From assembly GCF_000281895.1 (NCBI RefSeq), contig NZ_CM001558.1, forward strand, positions 1,616,556-1,680,555: a DNA stretch of 64,000 bases, given 5' to 3'. The notes under the pieces are model-generated. The model worked only from the letters and a program-made list of their open reading frames with translations. It searched no databases and had not been told where the DNA came from. The translations under genes and the position numbers were made by a program. The DNA comes from Pseudomonas fluorescens Q2-87. Its GTDB lineage: Bacteria; Pseudomonadota; Gammaproteobacteria; Pseudomonadales; Pseudomonadaceae. Position 1 is the stretch's first letter; every line of letters starts with the position of its first letter. Shown one piece after another: positions 1 to 7,174 of the stretch.

Positions 1-206
1 GTCATCAGCAACTTCAAGGCCGGGGTCATCAACTGCCCCGGAAACGTTTCGGTCAGCTCGCCACAACGGCGCAAACGGTCGTTGAGTTCAACCTTGGTGC
101 GGGCCTTTTCCAGCTTGTTGTTTTCCACCACATGGTTCATGTAGCCAATGGCGATCAACAGGGCGATCCCGGCTACGACGAGCAGGGTGATCATGAGTGG
201 TGTCAC
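1..206 (-). CDS. Small membrane protein with one TM segment (3' part cut by window edge)
   Basis: Only the first 68 codons lie in the window; the frame runs off the left edge. The product starts with a hydrophobic stretch (ITLLVVAGIALLIAIGYM) that should be one transmembrane helix, followed by a charged, probably helical region (NNKLEKARTKVELNDRLRRC). I chose the GTG at 206 because GAGG lies 8 bases upstream; the in-frame ATG at 194 is about 20 bases from it. The gene diverges from the tRNA cluster. Family not recognised. Confidence 0.6.
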   Translation of the reverse strand, partial: MTPLMITLLVVAGIALLIAIGYMNHVVENNKLEKARTKVELNDRLRRCGELTETFPGQLMTPALKLLM

Positions 207-474
207 CGGTAAGACCTCTTTATTAGGGTACGCATGTCATGAGTGTAGTGGCTTGGCTTTTAAGCGCATAGGCCTGCACGACGCGATTAGACGGGCGTCA
301 CGCTGTGTGGGAAGCACAACTGGCATGGATGCACATTGCCACTATTTGCCGGGCGCGACTATAGCGTCTCGGCGGGCGACAGAATATAGGCGTCAGAGAC
401 CGGGCGGGTAAAATCTCCCCAATCGGTGTGAAACGGGGCGAAGTCATTGATTTAAATAAATTTATATCTGGGGG
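207..474. other. Intergenic stretch before the tRNA promoter
   Basis: No convincing gene. Short open frames here lack ribosome sites and family features. The right end (about 445-475) is AT-rich, as expected of an UP-element-like region upstream of a strong tRNA promoter. Confidence 0.5.
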
Positions 475-503
475 TTGACGACCCTCCAATCCATCCATAG
501 AAT
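475..503 (+). promoter_or_regulatory. Sigma70 promoter of the tRNA cluster
   Basis: TTGACG at 475-480 and TAGAAT at 498-503 are 17 bases apart, followed by a GC-rich discriminator (GCGCGCC) typical of stringently controlled stable-RNA promoters. The first tRNA starts 62 bases downstream of the -10. Confidence 0.75.
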
Positions 504-565
504 GCGCGCCACTTACAGCGTAAAGCACTCAGCCAAACGCGATAAGCAGTGAATGTTGTACGTGT

Positions 566-641
566 GTCCCCTTCGTCTAGTGGCCTAGGACACCGCCCTT
601 TCACGGCGGTAACAGGGGTTCGAGTCCCCTAGGGGACGCCA
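566..641 (+). tRNA. tRNA-Glu (anticodon TTC), copy 1
   Basis: 76 nt including an encoded CCA. The acceptor stem GTCCCCT/AGGGGAC closes; the anticodon stem CCGCC/GGCGG holds the loop CTTTCAC with TTC at the anticodon position; the T arm contains GGTTCGAGTCC. Identical to the copy at 825-900. Confidence 0.97.
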
Positions 642-643
642 TT

Positions 644-719
<76 letters not shown>

Positions 720-794
720 GTTTTAAACAGCGTTGCTTCAGGGCGGCGTTGAGTGAAACCAGTATCGGTATCTTCGGATGCGGATCTGGGCACT

Positions 795-815
795 GGAACA
801 CACACCATGTGTTCC
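795..815. repeat. Perfect inverted repeat between the two tRNA pairs
   Basis: GGAACACA (795-802) and TGTGTTCC (808-815) are exact reverse complements around a 5-base loop. In the tRNA precursor this would form a hairpin; there is no T-run after it, so it is more likely a processing or stabilising element than a terminator. Confidence 0.5.
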
Positions 816-824
816 GGGCAGCGT

Positions 825-900
825 GTCCCCTTCGTCTAGTGGCCTAGGACACCGCCCTTTCACGGCGGTAACAGGGGTTCGAGTCCCCTAGGGGACGCCA
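825..900 (+). tRNA. tRNA-Glu (anticodon TTC), copy 2
   Basis: Same 76 bases as the copy at 566-641, including CCA and the TTC anticodon. Second half of a tandem duplication of the Glu-Gly unit. Confidence 0.97.
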
Positions 901-903
901 TTT

Positions 904-979
<76 letters not shown>

Positions 980-984
980 AATTC

Positions 985-1017
985 AAAAAAACGCCGCTCA
1001 TTGAGCGGCGTTTTTTT
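985..1017 (+). terminator. Rho-independent terminator of the tRNA operon
   Basis: ACGCCGCTCA (991-1000), loop TT, TGAGCGGCGT-type right arm to about 1011, then a T-run to 1017. A-rich bases precede the stem, so it could also work leftward. Confidence 0.85.
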
Positions 1018-1121
1018 ATGCCTGTGAAAAAGTATTTATTGGGAAGGGTCATGGCCCACTTCGTTAGGGCAACTTTGTGGCCTGAGAGGGGCGGGCCTTT
1101 CGCTGCCTTAATAATGAAGGG

Positions 1122-1137
1122 GAAGTGCTGGCACTTC
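1122..1137. promoter_or_regulatory. Palindrome upstream of the LysE gene
   Basis: GAAGTGC (1122-1128) and GCACTTC (1131-1137) form a perfect dyad with a 2-base centre, 100 bases upstream of the exporter start. Candidate operator, for example for the nearby Lrp-type regulator; nothing else in 1019-1236 looks like a gene. Confidence 0.35.
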
Positions 1138-1236
1138 ATTCAATATTCAAGGAAAAGCCCTGAACAAGATTAATAATCCATTCCTTGGAAAATGCACTTC
1201 TCCTAACCTTCCAGTACCCATTCTGGAGGCGCACTT

Positions 1237-1869
1237 ATGCTGGTTTTCATTAAATCGATGGTCATTGGGCTTTGTATTGCAGCCCCTGTGGGGCCCATCG
1301 GGCTGTTATGTATACAAAGAAGTCTTACGCTTGGGTGGCGAGCCGGTTTCGCGACGGGGCTGGGGGCGGCCACGGCTGACTCGATCTATGGATTTATCGG
1401 TGCCCTGGGTATCACGGCCATCATAGCGACCCTTATCAGCTTTAAACCCTGGCTGTGTATTTTTGGCGGGATCTTCCTCGCTTATATCGGTTACCAAACC
1501 ATACGCTCCAACAGTGGCGCTACCGCTATGGCAGGTGAGCGCGCCAATATGTTCAAAGCCTACTCGACCACGCTGTTCCTGACCCTGTCGAACCCCATGA
1601 CTATTTTGTCGTTCATCGCGATATTTGCCGCCTTGAGCGACGGCATGGCCAGTGATCAAGGCAGCCAGCACGCCGTATTGCCAATGGTGACAGGCATCTT
1701 CCTGGGCTCGGCTGCCTGGTGGTTGGGGTTGAGCGGGTTCTCTTCCATTTTCAAGGCGCGAATTGCCCAATCAAAGCTGAGGCTGATCAACTACTTTTCC
1801 GGGTCGACCATCACCATCCTGGGGGTTTATCAAGTAGCCACTGGCGTCATGCTGGCCACCGGAACCTGA
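1237..1869 (+). CDS. LysE/RhtB-family amino-acid exporter
   Basis: 210 residues, the usual LysE/RhtB size, with about six hydrophobic segments. The N-terminal APVGPIGLLCIQRSLTLGWR stretch matches the family signature (PGP/PVGP followed by a conserved helix and a basic turn). Members export amino acids or related small amphipathic compounds through the inner membrane, driven by proton exchange. Start: ATG with GGAGG about 8 bases upstream. It is followed by its own terminator and then by an Lrp/AsnC gene on the same strand; LysE-type exporters are commonly controlled by a neighbouring Lrp or LysR regulator. Substrate unknown. Confidence 0.85.
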   Translation: MLVFIKSMVIGLCIAAPVGPIGLLCIQRSLTLGWRAGFATGLGAATADSIYGFIGALGITAIIATLISFKPWLCIFGGIFLAYIGYQTIRSNSGATAMAGERANMFKAYSTTLFLTLSNPMTILSFIAIFAALSDGMASDQGSQHAVLPMVTGIFLGSAAWWLGLSGFSSIFKARIAQSKLRLINYFSGSTITILGVYQVATGVMLATGT

Positions 1870-1870
1870 C

Positions 1871-1932
1871 CGGCCATCGTTGCCAGGCTTGTCCCTCCTT
1901 GAACGAGGGATAAGCCTGGCAACGGCCGTTTT
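1871..1932 (+). terminator. Long-stem terminator after the LysE gene
   Basis: Left arm 1871-1897 and right arm 1905-1928 pair over more than 20 bases (core TTGCCAGGCTTGTCCCTC / GAGGGATAAGCCTGGCAA), followed by TTTTA. It starts two bases after the stop codon. Confidence 0.85.
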
Positions 1933-1950
1933 ATTGCAATCTGAAACCCT

Positions 1951-2022
1951 GGCTACGGCGCATAATGTGTCCATTATGTCCCCGCACAGGTTCAACCGTG
2001 CGTCCGGTCGTACGCCGTAGTT
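1951..2022 (+). other. Candidate structured RNA, three-way junction, upstream of lrp
   Basis: Three exact helices can form together: P1 CTACGGCG (1953-1960) with CGCCGTAG (2013-2020); P2 CATAATG (1961-1967) with CATTATG (1972-1978), loop TGTC; P3 CGCAC-A-GG (1983-1990) with CCGTGCG (1996-2002), loop TTCAA. The layout is a closed three-way junction about 160 bases upstream of the Lrp-type gene. It could be an RNA leader element, or P2 alone could be a DNA operator. I do not recognise it as a known riboswitch. Confidence 0.4.
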
Positions 2023-2180
2023 CAATGTAACGAGCCTGCCCCTCGTTTTCCGCGCACTTTGCAAAAACCTACCTTGCCTTTCTGTATGACACAGTTGCGT
2101 GGTGAAAGACGACACTTGACGGCTACACCGGGAAACGCGAGCTTTTCATTAAATTTTGTACTTTTAACCGGGGAACGCAC

Positions 2181-2612
2181 ATGGATCGTATAGACGTAAA
2201 AATCCTGGGTAAGGTACAGGACTGCGGTCGCATATCCATCACGGAGCTTTCCAAGCATGCGGGTCTTTCTATTCCTGCTACCAACGACAGGTTGCGCAAA
2301 CTGGAAGACTCCGGCGTCATCAAGGGCTATAGCGCGCAGTTAGATCCAACCAAACTGGGGTACGGCATATCGGCTGTCGTCGGCATCACCACACTCAAGC
2401 CGGCAAAATCCAAACTGATAGCGACGCTCACCGATATACCCGAAGTCGTCGAATGCCTGCACATCACCGGGAATGATTCCTACTTGATCAGGATCTATGC
2501 CAAGTCGATGGCTGACATCGAGGGCATCATTGCGAAAATCAATGCATACGGTGAGACGCGTACCAGCATTGTCCTGTCCATTCCTATCGAGAGAAGAAAG
2601 CTCGCTCCGTGA
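2181..2612 (+). CDS. Lrp/AsnC-family transcriptional regulator
   Basis: 143 residues. Residues 1-60 form the AsnC-type winged HTH (MDRIDVKILGKVQDCGRISI; then SIPATNDRLRKLEDSGVIKG as recognition region); residues about 65-140 form the RAM ligand-binding domain (VVGITTLKP, VVECLHITGNDSYLIRI, T-S-I-V-L-S-I-P). Such proteins sense amino acids. The start has GGGGA 7 bases upstream. It sits downstream of the LysE exporter with a long leader (1933-2180) and converges on the MFS gene; the likely target is the LysE gene, the five-gene operon, or itself. Confidence 0.9.
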   Translation: MDRIDVKILGKVQDCGRISITELSKHAGLSIPATNDRLRKLEDSGVIKGYSAQLDPTKLGYGISAVVGITTLKPAKSKLIATLTDIPEVVECLHITGNDSYLIRIYAKSMADIEGIIAKINAYGETRTSIVLSIPIERRKLAP

Positions 2613-2677
2613 GCCCGGGCGTCTGTCCGGCGTGAAGTGGTCGTTCTACGAGGTCGCTCCCAGCCATCGACGCCAGG

Positions 2678-3871
2678 CTAACCCTGGCACGGGTGGGGGC
2701 GTTTATATGGCCAGCGAGACATCCATACGAGCAAGAGCATCATGGCAGCGGGGCAAACGGTGACCGCCAATAGGCCGATGTGCAAATCCGAATGCGCTGA
2801 AATAATACCCACAAGCCATGGAATCAGACTGCACCCGGCGTTACCAGAGGCGGTCAATACAGAGAACATGGTTGCTCCACCCTGAGGGTATGCATCGGCC
2901 GTAATGGCGAGCATCGTTGGCCATAGGCAACTGCCTGAAAACCCTGCGGCGATGGCAGCGGTCAACGCCAATGCGGGGCTGGGTGCAAAGCTGATCACGA
3001 AAAACAGGACCACGGTAACGGCGCAGCAACCCAGCATCAGTGAAATGGCGGCTATCCGCTCTTGCAGCAGGGCGGTGGCAATGCGACCGAGCGCCATGCC
3101 AATTGAGAAGCCGGCGAGCGCAAAGCCTCCTGTTTCTTTTGAATAACCCAGTCCTTGCTCAGCGAAGGCGGGCAGCCATTGGGACAGTCCCGTTTCCGTT
3201 GCCCCACCGAGAAAGATGGCAATCATGCAGGCGATGAAATAAGGCTGCCGGATCAGCGTGGGCATGGATTCGCGCTGCACGTGGTCCTGTATCAAGGGCG
3301 GCAGGGTTGTTCGCATGAACAATAGGAACGTTGCAATCGGTGCAATGAGCAACCCCAGGGCAACCATGCGCCAGGAAATGTCCCACTGCAGTGCCAGGCT
3401 GGCGATCAGCACGGCGCTGACAGCGCCGATGCAGAAATACGAATGCAGCCAGTTCATGGCGGCGCTTCGGCGTTCGGGTTGCAGGGCTGCGACAATGGGG
3501 CTGAGGATCATGTCCAGCACACCCGCACCGAAACCCATGACGGCAACGGCAAATAACAGGAAGGTATAGGACGGTGCAAAAGCCACGAGCCCCAGGCCCG
3601 ATGAAGTGGTCGTCAGTCCAAAAAGGATGATCAACCTGGCGTTTCCCCTGTCAGCCAATGGCCCGGTGATCAGAATGGCCACGATGAAACTGAGGAACAT
3701 GACGGCGGGAATCCGTCCCAGTTGCTCCGTGGTCAGCCCTGAGGAGGCGCCAAAGGCATCGCTGAACGTTGTCAGGTATACCGGCAGAAAGTTGAGCGCC
3801 ATGGCCAAGCACATCATGGCGGCATAGCACGCATAAAGCGCGTGACGATTGGAGTGGGGCGCAGGCAGCAT
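2678..3871 (-). CDS. MFS transporter, last gene of the five-gene operon
   Basis: 397 residues with about 12 hydrophobic segments. The loop between helices 2 and 3 has the MFS motif A region (ITGPLADRGNARLIILFG), and the halves look like the FHS/sugar or drug-efflux branch. It begins 19 bases after the DUF1349 gene, so it is co-transcribed with the dehydrogenase, reductase and phosphatase genes. In this context it may export the pathway product or import its substrate; sequence alone does not tell which. No strong ribosome site precedes the ATG. The stop overlaps a small GCCAGG/CCTGGC dyad (2672-2688) shared with the convergent lrp gene. Confidence 0.8.
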   Translation of the reverse strand: MLPAPHSNRHALYACYAAMMCLAMALNFLPVYLTTFSDAFGASSGLTTEQLGRIPAVMFLSFIVAILITGPLADRGNARLIILFGLTTTSSGLGLVAFAPSYTFLLFAVAVMGFGAGVLDMILSPIVAALQPERRSAAMNWLHSYFCIGAVSAVLIASLALQWDISWRMVALGLLIAPIATFLLFMRTTLPPLIQDHVQRESMPTLIRQPYFIACMIAIFLGGATETGLSQWLPAFAEQGLGYSKETGGFALAGFSIGMALGRIATALLQERIAAISLMLGCCAVTVVLFFVISFAPSPALALTAAIAAGFSGSCLWPTMLAITADAYPQGGATMFSVLTASGNAGCSLIPWLVGIISAHSDLHIGLLAVTVCPAAMMLLLVWMSRWPYKRPHPCQG

Positions 3872-3890
3872 TGTTTATGAGCTCTTGAAA

Positions 3891-4493
3891 TTAGAAACGT
3901 GGGGCGCCGTGCTCTTTCCAGCAGCATTCAGTCCATTCGATTTCTGAGAAATGCGCGGCAAAAGACGAATCGCCGGGACTGCTGGCGAAGAAGCCAAATT
4001 GCACAAGTGCTTCTGCGTGAAACATGTGAAACATGCGCATCATGCAGAAATGTATCCCGTCAACTGAGTTTTCCAAGAGGAAGTCACTGCCTCTTCGGCT
4101 CAGCCGGTAATGCATGGTTTGTGTGATCCGGTCGAAATTAGCCATGGACCAGTCTGAGAAACCATTGTTTGTCACGACGGAAAACAGTTGTTGAAAGCCA
4201 TTGTTCTGATACTCGATGCCGCTTTTCATCCAATTGTTTTTATCTTGATAAATGAACAGGCCGCATTGGTCGAAATGGACATTTGAAGCAAAAGATACCT
4301 TGGCCTTCAATGTCCAATATTGTTCCTCGCTTGCGACCACAATGGCCGGCGCATTGTCATACTCCAGACCGTAATAAGTGCCTCGCCAGAAATCGGTGTC
4401 GGGCGTGGTGTGGATAATTATTTCTTGATCGCTGATGGAGGATCGCTCTGGCACGTTGATCCAGCGCCAGTCTGCAATAGTGAGCTTCTTCAT
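3891..4493 (-). CDS. DUF1349 (concanavalin-like) protein
   Basis: 200 residues, soluble, no signal peptide. The pattern DFWRGTYYGL, YWTLKAKVSF, FDQCGLFIYQDKNNWMKSGI, SDWSM, FGFFASSP is that of DUF1349 beta-sandwich proteins, related in fold to LamG/concanavalin A lectins; members are thought to bind carbohydrate but have no proven reaction. Start: I use the ATG at 4493, 2 bases after the HAD stop; an ATG at 4514 would overlap that gene by 19 bases. AT-richer than the core genes nearby. Its place between a phosphatase and a transporter suggests binding or processing of a sugar-like compound. Confidence 0.75.
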   Translation of the reverse strand: MKKLTIADWRWINVPERSSISDQEIIIHTTPDTDFWRGTYYGLEYDNAPAIVVASEEQYWTLKAKVSFASNVHFDQCGLFIYQDKNNWMKSGIEYQNNGFQQLFSVVTNNGFSDWSMANFDRITQTMHYRLSRRGSDFLLENSVDGIHFCMMRMFHMFHAEALVQFGFFASSPGDSSFAAHFSEIEWTECCWKEHGAPRF

Positions 4494-4495
4494 AT

Positions 4496-5152
4496 TTATT
4501 GCCTGGAAAACCATTGGTTTATTTCATCATGGTGATGAACACAGACGTCCGCCGCGCTCAGGTCCTGCTGCCCTGAGTTAGGGTTGAGCAGGCCAACACA
4601 AAACATGCTGGCGGCCTTTGCCGCCGCCACGCCATGGGCAGAGTCTTCAATCACGGCGCAGGACGAAGGGGGAACACCCAAGCGCTTGGCAGCCATGAGG
4701 AAAATCTCGGGATCTGGCTTGCTATGTTCAACCTCATCGCCACAAACGATTTCGCTGAAGAAATGTTTTAGCCCGGCGTTACGCAAAATGAGCTCGACAA
4801 GTTCTCGAGGCGAAGAAGAGGCGACTGCGCAGGGCATTGCTGCTGTCTTCAATGCAGTGAGAAGTTGTGTCACGCCTGGCATGGCGGGGAGGGGCGTTGA
4901 TTGCAACGCGTCCATCAATAGTCGGTGATGCTCCGCCATAAGGCCATCCAGAGAGTCTGCAAGTCCGTATTCGGTTTTGATCGCATTCCACATATGACGT
5001 TGAGTAGTGCCTACAAAACGCGACAGTTCGGTTTCATTCAGCACCACGCCATGGCGTGCATAAGAAAGCCTTTCCTGTTCCATATAGACGGGTTCGCTGT
5101 CGATCAGAACGCCATCCATATCAAAGATGAAACCTTGAATAGCCGACATCAA
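4496..5152 (-). CDS. HAD-superfamily hydrolase, beta-phosphoglucomutase/sugar-phosphatase type
   Basis: 218 residues. HAD motif I FDMDGVLIDSEP (nucleophile Asp in DMDG), motif II in AVASSSPRELV, motif III Lys in EHSKPDPEIF, motif IV in VIEDSAHGV. The C1-type cap and EDS motif are typical of phosphatases or mutases acting on sugar phosphates. The start codon overlaps the reductase stop (ATGA at 5149-5152), so the two are translationally coupled. Probable role: removes a phosphate from the pathway intermediate, as HAD phosphatases do after the RibD reductase step in riboflavin synthesis; this is inference. Confidence 0.85.
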   Translation of the reverse strand: MMSAIQGFIFDMDGVLIDSEPVYMEQERLSYARHGVVLNETELSRFVGTTQRHMWNAIKTEYGLADSLDGLMAEHHRLLMDALQSTPLPAMPGVTQLLTALKTAAMPCAVASSSPRELVELILRNAGLKHFFSEIVCGDEVEHSKPDPEIFLMAAKRLGVPPSSCAVIEDSAHGVAAAKAASMFCVGLLNPNSGQQDLSAADVCVHHHDEINQWFSRQ

Positions 5153-5823
5153 TGCACACGCTGCTGTCTAGGGTCGCGCTTGAAATGCAAGAAGTTATAG
5201 TGCGAACGTGCTTCGAACTCATGCAGTTTGAATGATTTTGTCATTTCAATGTCTTGGAACCCTTCACCATCGATCAATGTAGTGGTGTCCGAGCCGCCAA
5301 TTATGATCGGTAATTGCATGAGCATGATTTCGTCAACCAAGTCGAGATTGAATACCTGCCAGTTCAATTGGCCGCCACCTTCGACCATGATGTGATTGAT
5401 ACCGCGGGCTTCCAGCATCGGGAAGAGCTGTTTGAAGTCGACCCGCGCGGTGCCTGCAAACAGTACCTCTTTACCATGGGCGCGGATTTGCTCGATCATC
5501 TCGTGATCACGGGCCTGCTCGGTAGTCGCGATGATGGTTCGCTCGGGAGAACTGAGGATCTTTGCCGACGCTGGGAAGTTCAGCGATGTGGTGGGAATGA
5601 TACGAACGGGGTTACGACCCGCTCCGTAGCGATTATTCAATTGCGGATCGTCTGTGGTAATCGTGTTACGGCCGACCATGATGGCGTCCACTTCTCCACG
5701 AAATTTATGAATGAAGCGCATGTCATCGTCATCGAAATGCTTGAAAAGCGGCTTGCTGGATGCTTCATTGCCGAGCGTCAGTTTGCCGTCAATGGAAATC
5801 TGACTAAATACAGTAACTTTCAT
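5149..5823 (-). CDS. Stand-alone RibD C-terminal (DHFR-like) reductase
   Basis: 224 residues matching the NADPH-dependent reductase half of RibD, with no deaminase domain. Visible family features: SQISIDGKLTLG at the N-terminus, GEVDAIMVGRNTITTDDPQL, RNPVRIIP, INHIMVEGGGQLNWQVF and LPIIIGGSDTTTLIDGEGF. RibD_C enzymes reduce a ribosylamino sugar to the ribitylamino form; free-standing copies also occur in secondary metabolism. Start: ATG 5823 with GGA 7 bases upstream; GTG 5835 is possible. No ribA/ribE-type gene is adjacent, so this is unlikely to be housekeeping riboflavin synthesis. The region is AT-rich (22 of 60 bases G+C at 5221-5280). Confidence 0.8.
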   Translation of the reverse strand: MKVTVFSQISIDGKLTLGNEASSKPLFKHFDDDDMRFIHKFRGEVDAIMVGRNTITTDDPQLNNRYGAGRNPVRIIPTTSLNFPASAKILSSPERTIIATTEQARDHEMIEQIRAHGKEVLFAGTARVDFKQLFPMLEARGINHIMVEGGGQLNWQVFNLDLVDEIMLMQLPIIIGGSDTTTLIDGEGFQDIEMTKSFKLHEFEARSHYNFLHFKRDPRQQRVH

Positions 5824-5854
5824 AAAAGAATCCACTGGAAAGTGCGGGTGAAAT

Positions 5855-6955
5855 TTAGCGTGACAGGTGTTGGGGATTGGGAGTGAAAACGCTTTTTACG
5901 GTAGGTGCGCAAGGATCATTCAATAAAAGATCGAAGGCGGTTGAGTACGCTTCAAGAGAATAGCGATGGGTGACCAGTTTTCCTAAGTCAGGGAGTCTTT
6001 GGGCAATGCGCAGCGCCTGGGGAAAGTGCTGGTTGTATTCCCCCGCCGCAATGATGCTGATGGCGTTGACTAGAAAGTGTTTAACAGGAAGCGAATATTT
6101 ATAGTTTCCGTTGAAGCCGAACAGGACGATCCTGCCACCTCGGTCAACCCTATTGGCGGCGGTCTCGAGCTGATGGCCCACGGTGTCGATGACAACATCG
6201 AATTTCTCCTGGTCCTGTGTGGAGCACTCAAGTTCCTCTGGATGCACAATATCCAGACCCAAGGATCGCCCGAATTCAATTCGGAAAGTATTCAAGTCGG
6301 TGGCACGTGTATGGACACCCATGCCGCGCAGAAGTAGTTGCGCGACCAGGCTCATTGGGCCCGATCCGAGAAGCAGTACACGATCGCCCGCTTTGATGGA
6401 CGCTTGTTCAATGTTGTTCAGGATACACGCTACGGGTTCAATCAAGACCGCTGTTTCCCACGTCATATCGTCTGGGATGCAATGAACGAAGCGCTCGCGG
6501 GTTATGAAACGCTCTGCAAATGTACCGTGTTTGTTGACGCCGGCGATATCGAGGCCAGCATTTGAACCGCCGCTGCATAGATGGGTGTTAGCTGAGTTGC
6601 AGTATTCGCAGTTACCACAATATTCGTTGGGGTCTATCACCACGCGCATACCTTTGCGTATGCGGGTGACACCTGCCCCTGTATTGACTACGACGCCGAC
6701 GGCTTCATGACCGCGAACGATGCCCTCGTGTCCTTCTTCACGCCCTGACAATACCGCCAGATCCGTTCCGCAGATACCGGACATTACGATGTCGATTTCA
6801 ACACCATCGGCGGGTAGTTCGCTGGGCTCGTCGTGTGTCACCAAGCCCAACTGTCGCGCGCTCACTAAGCTGATTGCCTTCATATTACCCATCGGTGCTC
6901 TATTGAATTTTTGATCAAGGGTGCCAACTAGCTGCGTTAGGCCCATTTCATTCAT
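5855..6955 (-). CDS. Zinc-dependent medium-chain dehydrogenase (MDR), first gene of the operon
   Basis: 366 residues. Catalytic-zinc motifs SGICGTDL and RGHEAVGVV; structural-zinc lobe YCGNCEYCNSANTHLC with four cysteines; Rossmann motif LLLGSGPMSLVA, where the usual GxGPxG ends in Ser; acidic residue near TDLN, which favours NAD over NADP. These are features of sorbitol/threonine-type polyol dehydrogenases. Start uncertain: ATG 6955 has AAGG 5 bases upstream; ATG 6973 lacks a ribosome site; the conserved domain only begins near MKAI at 6883. It leads the operon and has an AT-rich upstream region with a dyad at 7025-7040. Confidence 0.8.
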   Translation of the reverse strand: MNEMGLTQLVGTLDQKFNRAPMGNMKAISLVSARQLGLVTHDEPSELPADGVEIDIVMSGICGTDLAVLSGREEGHEGIVRGHEAVGVVVNTGAGVTRIRKGMRVVIDPNEYCGNCEYCNSANTHLCSGGSNAGLDIAGVNKHGTFAERFITRERFVHCIPDDMTWETAVLIEPVACILNNIEQASIKAGDRVLLLGSGPMSLVAQLLLRGMGVHTRATDLNTFRIEFGRSLGLDIVHPEELECSTQDQEKFDVVIDTVGHQLETAANRVDRGGRIVLFGFNGNYKYSLPVKHFLVNAISIIAAGEYNQHFPQALRIAQRLPDLGKLVTHRYSLEAYSTAFDLLLNDPCAPTVKSVFTPNPQHLSR

Positions 6956-7024
6956 GGAAACCTTGGTCGGCATTATGCAAGGTGGACGGAGTTTGTTTCA
7001 GTCGAAAAAGAATTACCGATAACG

Positions 7025-7040
7025 ACATGATGATTCATGT
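7025..7040 (-). promoter_or_regulatory. Dyad upstream of the five-gene operon
   Basis: ACATGA (7025-7030), TGAT, TCATGT (7035-7040) form a perfect 16-base dyad about 70 bases upstream of the dehydrogenase start, in AT-rich DNA. Plausible operator; the cognate regulator is unknown (Lrp-type gene at 2181 and AraC-type gene at 7175 are the neighbours). Confidence 0.4.
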
Positions 7041-7174
7041 TGTTTCAGCTTGGCGCTCCAGGCGCAGTGGATATTGGCTATGCAGTGCTTTTAATCGGAC
7101 TGGCAGCCCATGAATATTATTATTTAGTTACAGGTAGCCATGGGTAAAGAGCACCGTGGGTATGAAAATCCATT

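Noticed and set aside
148..411. 87-codon frame upstream of the tRNA promoter
   Set aside because: Overlaps the divergent gene start, no ribosome site, no recognisable protein features.
5149..5823. RibD-like gene as part of riboflavin synthesis or of a toxoflavin cluster
   Set aside because: No deaminase domain, no GTP cyclohydrolase II, no lumazine or riboflavin synthase and no toxoflavin methyltransferase nearby.
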